This document shows positions 1-8,056 of a DNA stretch of 64,000 nucleotides, one piece after another. Source of the DNA: Phragmites australis (lineage: Eukaryota > Streptophyta > Magnoliopsida > Poales > Poaceae); contig NC_084922.1 in assembly GCF_958298935.1 (NCBI RefSeq), positions 4,280,501 to 4,344,500 on the forward strand, given 5' to 3'. The stretch's first letter is position 1; the number at the start of each line of letters is the position of its first letter. A program made the translations under genes and the position numbers. The notes under the pieces were generated by a model, which had not been told where the DNA came from, searched no databases, and saw nothing but the letters and a program-made list of their open reading frames with translations.

Positions 1-474
1 GGCGCGGTCCTGCTCGGAGAGCGAGGAGATGAGGTCGGGCGGCGGGTGCGGGAGGAGGCGAGACTCCGCGAGGGCAAGGAGGACGTCGTGCTCGGCGAGA
101 CGAGCCGCCCTGGAGGCGACGAGGGAGGCGATGGCGGCGGGGAAGTAGGGGGCGAGAGCCTGGATGGCCTCGGGGAGGCTCGGGGGCGGGGGCGGGAGGG
201 AGAGGGACTGGGAGAGCGTGGTGAGGAAGGAGCCGAGGAGAGTGCGGAGGCGCGGGAGGGAAGAGCAGGAGGAGAGGGATGCGACGAGGAAGGAAGCGGC
301 GGTGCCGAGGGTGGGGTCGGCGGGGGAGAGCGACCAGGCGGAGGGCGGGATCGGGGTGGGGTGCGCGGAGGAGGTCGGCGGTGGTGGCGCGGCACCAGGA
401 GTGAGAACGATGGGGTGGGCGCCCGCAGCGGCGGGGGTGGCGGCGGGGTTGGTGATGGCGGCAAGGAGGGTCAT
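1..474 (-). CDS. N-terminal part of an unidentified plant protein
   Basis: An open frame of 158 codons runs leftward from an ATG at 472-474 off the window edge without a stop. It begins MTLLAAITNPAATPAAAG and is rich in Ala, Pro, Ser and Leu. The first 50 residues look disordered. From about residue 55 on it becomes helical and leucine-rich (LVASLSSCSSLPRLRTLLGS and similar), which would suit the start of an alpha-solenoid (HEAT/ARM-like) protein. The strongly GC-rich third positions are typical of grass first exons. TGGGC-type motifs lie upstream. I do not recognise the family and assign no function. The ATG is the first in the frame. Confidence that this is a real coding exon is fairly high; the identity is unknown. 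Confidence 0.65.
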   Translation of the reverse strand, partial: MTLLAAITNPAATPAAAGAHPIVLTPGAAPPPPTSSAHPTPIPPSAWSLSPADPTLGTAASFLVASLSSCSSLPRLRTLLGSFLTTLSQSLSLPPPPPSLPEAIQALAPYFPAAIASLVASRAARLAEHDVLLALAESRLLPHPPPDLISSLSEQDRA

Positions 475-574
475 CGTGCCGGCGCCGACGAAACGAAGGG
501 AGAGGAGAGGAGAGGGGTTAGGGTTTTGGGGGGATAAATGGGGCGGCGCTTGTTGATGTTAATGCTATTCGACT

Positions 575-665
575 GAAATGGGCCTCACTTTTGTAGTTGG
601 GCCGGGCCGGGCCGGGTGGGGTTCCCCTTTTCCTTCACTCCCGTACTTGGGCTGGGTTGGGCTGG
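575..665 (-). promoter_or_regulatory. Cluster of TGGGC/GGGCC (site II-like) motifs upstream of the 474 gene
   Basis: TGGGCC or TGGGCT occurs near 578, 597, 648, 655 and 660, and a GGGCCGGGCCGGGCCGG run lies at about 600-617. Clusters of TGGGCC/T are known in plant promoters of housekeeping, ribosomal and proliferation genes. They lie 100-190 bp upstream of the ATG at 474. Function is inferred only. Confidence 0.4.
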
Positions 666-698
666 ACTGTAAACAATTTCCTTCCTCTAAAAAAGTAA

Positions 699-729
699 AG
701 AGAGAGAGAGAGAGAGAGACAGAGAGAGA
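699..729. repeat. (GA)n microsatellite
   Basis: A run of GA dinucleotides of about 30 bases with one C interruption, between the unidentified gene and the 3' end of the aquaporin gene. No gene is seen between 475 and 997. Confidence 0.85.
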
Positions 730-997
730 AAGAAAATGGAGACTAGCGAAAGAACCAAAAAAGAAAAGGAAAGATCCGTGGCAAGCTCAGACTGACATAA
801 TATTGAGGCAGCGTATATGGAGACGATTTCTCTAATTTAACTGCACGTGTGTCGTTGACAAACGCAAGTAACGTGAGAGGATCTCTCCAGCATACACAGC
901 CATTTGGTTCCTTCTATTTCTATAGCGTCTTCTCCTGCGATGTCTATTTCCTTCGGATCTACGTTGCACCGAGCGCGTGGATCGACTGCGGCGGCGG

Positions 998-2492
998 CTA
1001 GTAGTTCTGCGATGCGACAGCTGCTCCAGCCGCGCGCGGCGTGAGCGTGAGCGTGAGCGCACTTCTGGTTCTGGGCGCGACCGCTTCGAATTCGCCGCCG
1101 CAGAGGAAGGCGAGGGTGCTGTCGGAGCGCCTGACGGCCCGGTTGCAGAGCGCGCCGAGTAGCATGCCGGAGACGGGCGCGACGAGGTAGATCCACACGG
1201 AGGTGTACCTGCCGAGCACGATGGCCGGGCCCAGGGTCCTCACCGGGTTCATCGACCCTCCTGACACGGGCCTGCAAGCATGCATGCGCTCAGCAATGCA
1301 ACGACATCGATTTGATTGGTACGTATATGGTGCACTTGCACTCTCTCAACAAACAAGAAGATAGTTTCAAAAATTGTTGTTAGTGTTTCTTATATAACAT
1401 CGCTATGTTAATGATATATGGATTCAGGTCAAACATGTTATTATCATAATAGATAGTATATTAGGGATTTGGTAGTTATTTCATGATATATCATGGATTT
1501 ATCCTTTCAAAAAAAAGATAGTACCCAATGATGAGGCCGAGGGTGCCAACAGTAGCTCCAATGGCCAGCCCTGCCACCTTGTGATTCTGCATTCACAAAT
1601 CGTCAGCCAAAAATTCAGACCCTGTTAGTCCTTGGCAAATCTCACTTGGATTAATTTAGAACAGTAATGAACGAGGACGCACGACTGAGCCTCTGGAGAC
1701 GGTGGCGATGACGACCATGAGCACGGCGGAGCCGAGGAACTCCAGCAGGAACGGCAGCCTCGTGTGGCCGGCCATCGGGACCGTCCCGTAGAAGTGCTCC
1801 TCCCGCGGCTTCATGACGCCGTTCACCGACAGGCAGGCCAGCACCGAGCCTCCCAGCTGAACCATCACGTAGAGAGGCAGCTGCAAGCGCACGAGTTCAG
1901 GCAGTTGGCATAGAGCACAGTGCGGCACTGTGAAGCGTGCCTGAATCTAGAGTGGCGTCGAGGAGATCGCTCGATGGGCGTACCTTCGTCCAGGGAAAGT
2001 ATCGGAAGACGGTGAAGGTGACGGTCACGGCGGGGTTGAAGTGGGCGGGGCCGAGCCAGGCGAGCACGAACGCCACGGTGAGCGCGACGACGAGGCACAC
2101 CATGGGGAACGTCAGCGTGTGGTACATCTCCTGCATCAGCGCCGCCACGCCCGACCAGAACACCACCAGGAACGCCGCCGCGCCTTCCACTAGCAGCTGC
2201 TCGCTCCATCATCGATCAGTTCCATCGCGCACGGAGAATTACAAGAGATTAGAGTTTTAATGGGCACGGCGCTTTCTTTAATCAGATCAGCTTGAAAACT
2301 GCTGTAATAAATCTCAGCTCTGAGCTCGTTACTTTACAGATCACGTACCTCCCGTACGAGATGCCCGATGGCTAGACCTCTGCTGACATGATCGGCGGCC
2401 CGTTCCTGATCACGGCAAGGCTGCTCCAGATCCTGTCCATTCGCCGCGGCATCGTCGCCGGCGACGTCTTTCCCGACATGGTCCATTGTCAT
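998..2492 (-). CDS. NIP-type aquaporin (nodulin 26-like intrinsic protein), five exons
   Basis: Major intrinsic protein channel, expected in a cell membrane and conducting water or small neutral solutes. Exons read leftward: 2492-2349, 2196-1984, 1880-1686, 1586-1525 and 1271-998. All introns are GT-AG, the reading frame closes exactly, and the product is 295 residues with six hydrophobic segments. Five exons is the usual NIP layout. The first pore motif is HFNPAV (NPA at residues 102-104). The second is [13 protein letters not shown] (NPV at 213-215), where Ala is replaced by Val. Gly at N-minus-3 and Arg after NPV give a NIP-like LE1/LE2 pair. The [20 protein letters not shown] region resembles the grass NIP3/NIP4 group, but I do not assign a subgroup. 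The exon 3 donor (TCA|GTCGTG) is weak. The C-terminal tail from about residue 250 ([10 protein letters not shown]) comes from a CTCACG repeat and may be a read-through extension. An alternative start is the ATG at 2486. Confidence 0.88.
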
Positions 2493-2924
2493 TTCCCCCG
2501 CTGCTGCTCCTTCTGCCCGCCCTCCAAGTTTAACCTTCTACGGTCAAGTACGGATTTCGAACAACGGTGCCAACTACTGCAAGAACAAACACACGCTCAC
2601 ACCCTTGGCGTGTCAAAAATGAAAGATCCGGAACCGGGCGAACTTGCAGTTGATAGCTCGTCGTTTTTGAGGGCTTTGTACTGTAAGTGAATCAAACTGA
2701 ATCGTCCATGTGCATGCTTCAGTCGCTTTGCGTGCTCCCCCCGAATTCTTGATCCGTCCAACGAGAAGCGGTTAAGTTGGTTCAGGTCAACTGTGAATCT
2801 GTTATCGCTGATCTGATCACCACCTTAAGCTGTTCAGTGATCAGGCTGAGTATTAGCAAGAAGAACAGCCGTGTAAAAAATAATTAACCGCAGCAAGTTA
2901 CTGGAACATGCTGCTGGGAAATAT
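2493..2924 (-). other. Upstream region of the aquaporin gene
   Basis: Single-copy-looking sequence between the aquaporin start and the first transposon-derived block. I see no clear TATA box, ORF or repeat. It ends abruptly at 2925, where sequence shared with 15331 begins. Confidence 0.5.
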
Positions 2925-3042
2925 TCTGGTGTCATCTCTGAAAGAGCTCCGGCACTCTTCCCTGTGACGCCGTCCGGGTGTCGATTCTCCAGTGAAAACG
3001 CAGTGCGAATTGCTAGATTTATTCAGAAATGAGATGCGAAAC

Positions 3043-3126
3043 GGATTTTTTAAAATAATATTATTTTATTAGAAAATTATAAAAATATTATCTAAAATCA
3101 GTAAAATGAGTAAATAAGTACATGTC
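3043..3126 (+). repeat. Left arm of an 84-bp AT-rich inverted repeat
   Basis: The block starting GATTTTTTAAAATAATATTA and ending in ACATGTC matches the reverse complement of 22631-22712 with scattered differences. A direct copy lies at 15451-15533 inside the duplicated flank. The arms enclose the MULE transposase remnant and all nested LTR elements, so they may be subterminal or terminal repeats of that MULE. Confidence 0.6.
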
Positions 3127-3594
3127 GGTACGCGAAGTACCGACTTAGGACCTTTCGATACTCCGCGTGCTGACAACCTACGTGGTAGTAGGCTCGTGAA
3201 CCTGTTGACATGCAAATGCGGTCAAATAGGCATGTCGGCACTCCATGTGCCGACAGACCCCCGCGTACCTGCGGACATGTTGTCGACCGAGGGTACGAGC
3301 CTACAAACCTGCAACACGTGTGTCCTGACAAGTAAACTTTTTGTTTTTGTTTTCTTTGGGAAAAGAAACATTTTTAATGGGATGGTAAATAGCAGTGAAA
3401 TACGTTTATAATATTGAAATGTTAAATTGTGCGAAGCACCGATGGGGCAAGGAACGACTCTAACAACGACAGTGTCATGTTCGGTACAATTTTCATACCA
3501 TCATAGGCATATACTAATGACAAATCTAACATACCTTAGGGAATTTTAAAAAACCACATACAGACTGTAGCAACGATATTGGTATGTACGATAA

Positions 3595-3960
3595 TGTCTC
3601 TCAGGGATGTTACTGGTTACAAGAATGTTTGTCTATCCTAGAGCTTTGGGCTTCTTGTTCTTCGGTGATCTCAGCTTCTGTGTTTGTACTGAACCTCTGT
3701 CTTGTTTCTTAGCTCTGAGTGTTCGAATCCGGCCTCGAGAGAGAGTCTGGATTCGGGGTCTTGAGAGAATCAGAGAGAGTGTCCGCGTCCGCCGGCTCCT
3801 CTTAAATACTCGCCGACAGTGGCGTGCCCCGGAAGGGATGGCACGAATTTCAAGGCACCATAAATGGAAAAGCAACCATCATGGGCTGCTGCGCGAAGTG
3901 ACGGGGGGGGGGGGGGGGGTTGAAAACGTGCCCCCGCCCGGTCTCGGTTGTCATAATGGC
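3595..3960 (-). mobile_element. Antisense gypsy-type LTR, first part (split by element E)
   Basis: From TGTCTCTCAGGGATG onward this reads as the reverse complement of the 3' half of a gypsy LTR related to those of E and E2. Shared landmarks are TTACTGGTTACAAGAAT and GCGCGAAGTGAC-poly(G)-AAAACGTG. It stops at CATAATGGC, where E is inserted, and resumes at 17823 with ATGGCGTTCTGCAACGGGCG. A copy of this part lies at 16002-16365. The long G run (3903-3919) is a sequence-length hotspot. Confidence 0.65.
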
Positions 3961-4080
3961 TGTCGGTGTATCAGGAACCGGGGGTCCCTGAGTCCCGAGG
4001 CCAGGCCAGCCATCCACCACGTGTCGCCATCCCGCGAGGTCCCTCCTGCGGGGTGAGGAAAGTTCAAAGTCCCGGGAGAA

Positions 4081-4503
4081 GGTGCTCGGGGCCACAGTCC
4101 CTGGTCCCCGAGCACCCCAGTTCCCCGATGATCCGCAGAGTCTAAGTACCGGGAATAAAGTGCTCGGGGAGGTGCCCGGTCACCCCCGAGCACCCTAGTC
4201 CCCCGACGATCAGAAGAGCTGAGTGCTCGGGAGAGAGTGCTCGGGGCTGCACGTGGTAGCCCCCGAGCACTCGGTCTCCCGAAAGACCTGTGCAAAAGTG
4301 CTCGGGAGGGAGTGCTCGGGGCTGCACGTGGCAGCCCCCGAGCACTCGGTTTCCCGAAGGTTCGTGCAAGAGTGCTCGGGAGAGGGTGCTCGGGGAGGTG
4401 AACAGTACCCCCGAGCATTCAGTACCCCGAGGGCAAGGATAGGCATTCTCGGGAGAGAGTGCTCGGGGAGGTGAACAGTACCCCCGAGCACTCGGTGCCC
4501 CGA
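4081..4503. repeat. Array of hairpin-forming units in LTR U3
   Basis: About six units of roughly 70-80 bp. Each contains a near-perfect palindrome of the type GTGCTCGGGG-(8 to 15 nt)-CCCCGAGCAC, for example around 4241-4274 and 4313-4346. The loops vary (GCTGCACGTGGCAGC or AGGTGAACAGTA). Equivalent arrays occur at 16490-16909, 18175-18605, 41330-41770 and 53930-54330. Confidence 0.8.
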
Positions 4504-4953
4504 CGACTCAGAAAGACCCCCGAGGCACCCGCCGATGGGGTGTCAATCAGTCAGAGGTCTGAGGCCGCATTCAATGAGCGTGCGTGGCCTGACATCCCCA
4601 ACTGCTCCCACCGCGGTGTCAGTTCCTGCCATGTTTTGGCAGAGAGGCGTGGGGCCATTAATTGCACGGGTCCCGTCCCGTATCCTCCGGTGTGTCTCGG
4701 GATAACATCGCCAGGATCAAGGCGTTCCATCTGCCGCCCTGCTGTGGCAGAGGAACAAGACAGGGCGGGCACGCCGGGTTGCTCTACGGCGCCCGTTGCC
4801 AGGGCGTTTATGGTGACAGGTGACCGAGCGTGCGCCACGTTTTCCACCCCCGGTCACTTCACCCAGAAGAAATGATGACGACTTTTCCAGTCGCGGCGCC
4901 TCAAAACTTGTGCCCCCCTCCTTCCCGTTCGGGGCATGTCTCGGCCGGCGAGT

Positions 4954-4963
4954 GCATAAAAGA
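4954..4963 (+). promoter_or_regulatory. TATA-like box of the 5' LTR
   Basis: GCATAAAAGA lies in the 3' part of the LTR, after the GC-rich U3, and is followed by an A-rich stretch suitable for a transcript start about 30 bp on. The same motif is in the second LTR (about 17361) and, reversed, in E2 (about 53438-53447). Confidence 0.55.
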
Positions 4964-5417
4964 GCCGGCAGCACAGAAGAGAAGGATACATCCGAAAGGG
5001 GGCCCAAAAAACAAACCATCGAAAGAAAGACCCAACAAGCGAACAAGAGAACACATAAGCATCAAGAACCGAACCATAGACCAACCCAAGGCACAGTCCC
5101 TGCCCAAGAACAAGGAGCCTCAAGCTCTTAGTTAGACAAATATTCTTGTAACCAGAAACATCCTTGAGGGATTTCCTCAGGGCAGTTATTACATTCATAC
5201 AGGAGTAGTGTATTACGCTTCCGTGCGGCCCGAACCTGTCTAAATTCCGGTGCATTATTCTTCTTGCACTAGGTCTTCATCCCCCACCACTGGCCGTTGC
5301 ATTCACTTCCACCTCCATTTATTTCTCCGATGAACTTATTCAGGATCATCCCCTCGGCCGAATCTCTAAAAAGGGGTCTCTCGGGATCCCTGCGATAGGA
5401 GTTAATCCTCCGACAGC

Positions 5418-5435
5418 TGGCGCGCTAGGTAGGGG
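5418..5435 (+). other. Primer binding site of element E
   Basis: TGGCGCGCTAGGTAGGGG follows the LTR end after two bases (GC). The same site without the C-to-T change is in E2 at 53093-53110 with the same 2-nt gap. It has the TGG start expected of a sequence complementary to a tRNA 3' CCA end. I did not identify the tRNA; it is not initiator Met. Confidence 0.75.
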
Positions 5436-5458
5436 GGAACATCCCTGAATCTGTTTGT

Positions 5459-8056
5459 TTGTTTTCTCCCACAGAAAAAATGGCCGGTGGTCACCGCCTC
5501 CAGTGTTCCGGCTCCAGTTCCAGCGAGGAAATACAGCCCCTCGCACAGGAGGTCTTAGCCGCTGCTGCGTCCCAGCAGCAGCCGCAATCTGCACGTGCGG
5601 CTTTCCCCTCCCAAGGGGACCAAGGCGCTGGGCCCAGCAGGGCCGCTGTCGCCGCTGCCGGTGCACCTTCCGACCCCCAGCAGGTGGTCGAAACCCCGGC
5701 CGCCAGGTCCGCCTCTGGACAGCGCCGGGCGCCCCTCCGGCGTAGGCTCGCTTTCAGCGAGGCCGGCCACGGGAGCGCGCTGCTTGCGGCGCACGCTCTC
5801 TTCAGGCATCCGCCTGTCCAGGCGACTCCGAAAACCCCGGAAGGCCGCTGGATCCAAGAAGTCGCCGCCCTGGTCGGCACTGCTCGCCGCCAGGTGCTGG
5901 CCGAGAATTCTCGCGCCACCACCCAGCGTGGCGCCACCCGAACCGGCCCATCAACGGGCAACGTTCGCATAGGCCGAGGGGCCTCCAGGCGGAGCGCCAC
6001 CCCCCTGGACGCGTCCGAAGCCCAGGACCTCCGCTTGCGCCTCAACGAGCGGAGGGGCCACGAAGATCCGCGCGTCACCCTCGAGCGCCAGCGGGAGACC
6101 CGGCAGGAGGCCGAGGCTGAGGACCAAGCTTCCTCTTTTCCGGCCCACGACCGCGAGGATTCCTCAGCTCGCCGGCGTTCTCCGCCAAGGAGCGCTGCCC
6201 GCGCCACGGGGTACGGCACCGGTTGTCGTGCCTTCACTACTGAGCTCCGTCAGGTAAAATGGCCCTCCAAGTTCCGCCCTGAGCTGCCGGAGAAGTACGA
6301 CGGGTCCATCGACCCCGTCGAGTTCCTCCAAATCTACACTACGGCCGTCCAGGCGGCCGGAGGCAGTGAAAAGGTGATGGCAAATTATTTCCATGTTGCC
6401 TTGAGGGGCTCCGCCCGCTCTTGGCTCATGAACTTACCCCCAGGATCTATTAGCTCCTGGGATGACCTCTGCCACCAGTTTGTGGCTAATTTTCAGGGCA
6501 CGTTCACGCGCCCCGGCTTGGAGTGCGACCTCCATGCCGTCAAGCAGCAGGAGGGGGAGACGCTGTGGCGCTTTATCCAGCGCTTCAGCCAGGTCCGCAA
6601 CACCATCCCGCGGATAGCCCCTCACGTTGTCATCATCGCCTTCCGGCAGGACGTTCGCGATGAGCGGATGCTCGAAAAGCTAGGTACGCATGAAATCGAG
6701 ACCACTGCGGAACTCTTCGCACTGGCCGACAAGTGCGCCAAGGCGGCGGATGCCCGGGCGTGGCATGCTCCGCACCCCGAGTGCCCCGCCGCCGACCAGC
6801 CAAGTTTTTCCCGCTCTGACAGGAGGGAAAAGAAAAAGAGAAGAAAGCGCGAGGCCGCTCCTGTCGAGCCGGCCCAGGGCCCCGTCCATAGGCCGGCTCA
6901 AGAGCCCGACCAAGAGCCCGACCGCCGGCAAGAACGCCGGGCGGCCGCCGACAGATGGCCTGCGCCCGCGAGGGCCTCGGCTAGGGCCCCTCCTAGGGCT
7001 CCAGCTCCCGCAAGGGCCCCGGCACCTGCAAGGGCGCCAGCTCCAGCAAGAGCCCCGGCTCCCGCCCGGGCTCCTGCTCCAGCGAGGGCCTCCGCTCCCG
7101 CGGGGCCCGAGCCAGGCAAATGGTGCCCCATACACCAGACCAGATGGCACGATCTCACGGAGTGTCGTACGGTCAAAGGCCTCGTCGAGCAGCGCCAGCG
7201 GGAGCGCGACGAGTCCCGCGGGGGAGGCGATGCTGAGGCCGCCCCCGGCAACACCGAGCTCGGCTTCCAGGAACCCGAGCATACCATCGCCTTCATCGAC
7301 GGAGGCGCCTACACGCCTTCCTCGCGGCGTGGCATCAAGACCATGCGGCGCGAGGTGTGCTCGGCAACCCCGAGCGAAGAGGCCGCCAGGCCCCTGAGGT
7401 CGTCGGACGCTCCGATCATGTTCAGTATAGCCGACCACCCCTCCAGTACTGCAGGTGTGGGGCGACTACCTTTGGTAGTGTCCCCCACCATCTGCAATGT
7501 CAAGGTCGGCAGGGTGCTGATTGATGGGGGCGCAGGCCTCAACCTCCTCTCCAAGGAGGCATTCGAAAAGCTGCATGTGTCCTCCAGGCGCCTAAATCCA
7601 TCGCTTCCATTCTGCGGAGTGACACCCGGGCACTCCCTGCCCCTCGGGCAGGTCGAGTTACCCGTGACCTTCGGGAGTCGGGACAACTTCCGCACGGAAA
7701 ACGTCCTCTTCGACGTTGCGGAGCTCCCCCTCCCCTACAACGCCATTCTCGGGCGCCCGGCGCTCGCCAAATTCATGTTGGCCGCGCATTATGCGTATCT
7801 CACGGTTAAGATGCCGGGCCCAGCAGGCCCCATCTCCGTGACTGCCGACTCCGGTGACGCCGTTTCCTGCGCCGAGCAGTCGTACATGGCTTTGGTCTCA
7901 GCCCAAGCCGAGGTCGAAGGCTGCCCAGGGGGCCCGGGACCCTCTTCATCCAAACCCCGACTCGCCGCCGACGCCTCTGTTCCTATGAAGGAGGTCGTGG
8001 TGGGCGAAGACGCTTCCCAGGTCGTCCGAATCGGCGGTGACCTGGGCGGTAAATAG
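5459..8056 (+). CDS. gag-pro: gag-protease of gypsy element E (865 aa)
   Basis: Open from ATG 5459 (an in-frame ATG at 5480 is an alternative start) to TAG 8054-8056. Residues 1-255 are a basic, low-complexity N-terminus. About 255-430 is a retrotransposon gag capsid-like domain (KYDGSIDPVEFLQIY, LRGSARSWLMNLP). About 500-550 is a repeated APAPAR stretch. About 556-570 is a CPIH...HDLTEC zinc knuckle-like motif. About 640-800 is an aspartic protease with DGG (Asp codon at 7523) instead of the common DTG/DSG, followed by the flap and ILGRPAL motifs. The DGG form and this knuckle are usual in Tat-type elements. The closing TAG sits before GKxESALVTFL-like sequence that continues in the same frame, so it may be a nonsense change (CAG to TAG) rather than the natural end. 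Confidence 0.88.
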   Translation: MFSPTEKMAGGHRLQCSGSSSSEEIQPLAQEVLAAAASQQQPQSARAAFPSQGDQGAGPSRAAVAAAGAPSDPQQVVETPAARSASGQRRAPLRRRLAFSEAGHGSALLAAHALFRHPPVQATPKTPEGRWIQEVAALVGTARRQVLAENSRATTQRGATRTGPSTGNVRIGRGASRRSATPLDASEAQDLRLRLNERRGHEDPRVTLERQRETRQEAEAEDQASSFPAHDREDSSARRRSPPRSAARATGYGTGCRAFTTELRQVKWPSKFRPELPEKYDGSIDPVEFLQIYTTAVQAAGGSEKVMANYFHVALRGSARSWLMNLPPGSISSWDDLCHQFVANFQGTFTRPGLECDLHAVKQQEGETLWRFIQRFSQVRNTIPRIAPHVVIIAFRQDVRDERMLEKLGTHEIETTAELFALADKCAKAADARAWHAPHPECPAADQPSFSRSDRREKKKRRKREAAPVEPAQGPVHRPAQEPDQEPDRRQERRAAADRWPAPARASARAPPRAPAPARAPAPARAPAPARAPAPARAPAPARASAPAGPEPGKWCPIHQTRWHDLTECRTVKGLVEQRQRERDESRGGGDAEAAPGNTELGFQEPEHTIAFIDGGAYTPSSRRGIKTMRREVCSATPSEEAARPLRSSDAPIMFSIADHPSSTAGVGRLPLVVSPTICNVKVGRVLIDGGAGLNLLSKEAFEKLHVSSRRLNPSLPFCGVTPGHSLPLGQVELPVTFGSRDNFRTENVLFDVAELPLPYNAILGRPALAKFMLAAHYAYLTVKMPGPAGPISVTADSGDAVSCAEQSYMALVSAQAEVEGCPGGPGPSSSKPRLAADASVPMKEVVVGEDASQVVRIGGDLGGK
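6961..7110 (+). repeat. APAPAR codon repeat in gag
   Basis: An 18-nt unit coding Ala-Pro-Ala-Pro-Ala-Arg is repeated about five times with synonymous differences, between the capsid-like domain and the zinc knuckle. A basic, extended linker is the likely role. Confidence 0.7.

Larger units (their letters stand above)
2925..3960 (+). repeat. Flank segment duplicated at 15331-16365
   Basis: This 1036 bp block is repeated almost base for base at 15331-16365, also directly in front of a gypsy LTR. It contains AT-rich sequence with one arm of an inverted repeat (3043-3126), a stretch with GTCGGTAC-GTACCGAC-type short palindromes (3122-3290), and from 3595 on an antisense LTR fragment. It ends in ATGGC, the target duplication of the gypsy element. 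The left breakpoint at 2925 is sharp. The block is best read as pre-insertion flank that was later copied. Confidence 0.8.
3961..5415 (+). repeat. 5' LTR of gypsy element E
   Basis: 1455 bp, from TGTCGGTGTATCAGG to CTCCGACA, with the short terminal inverted repeat TGTCGG/CCGACA. It is highly similar to 16366-17822, with scattered substitutions. The first third holds a hairpin-unit array (4081-4503), and a TATA-like box lies at 4954. It is preceded by target site ATGGC. Confidence 0.9.

Noticed and set aside
46..556. Plus-strand ORFs of 130-163 residues
   Set aside because: Gly/Arg/Glu-rich shadows of the GC-rich minus-strand exon, without domain signs.
4081..4503. CRISPR-like appearance of regularly spaced repeats
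   Set aside because: Plant genomic LTR context, variable units with internal palindromes and no unique spacers; not a CRISPR array.
2927..5415. Whole 2.5 kb block as the LTR of element E
   Set aside because: TGTCGG...CCGACA, the E2 comparison and the ATGGC target copies place the LTR start at 3961; the first 1 kb is copied flank.
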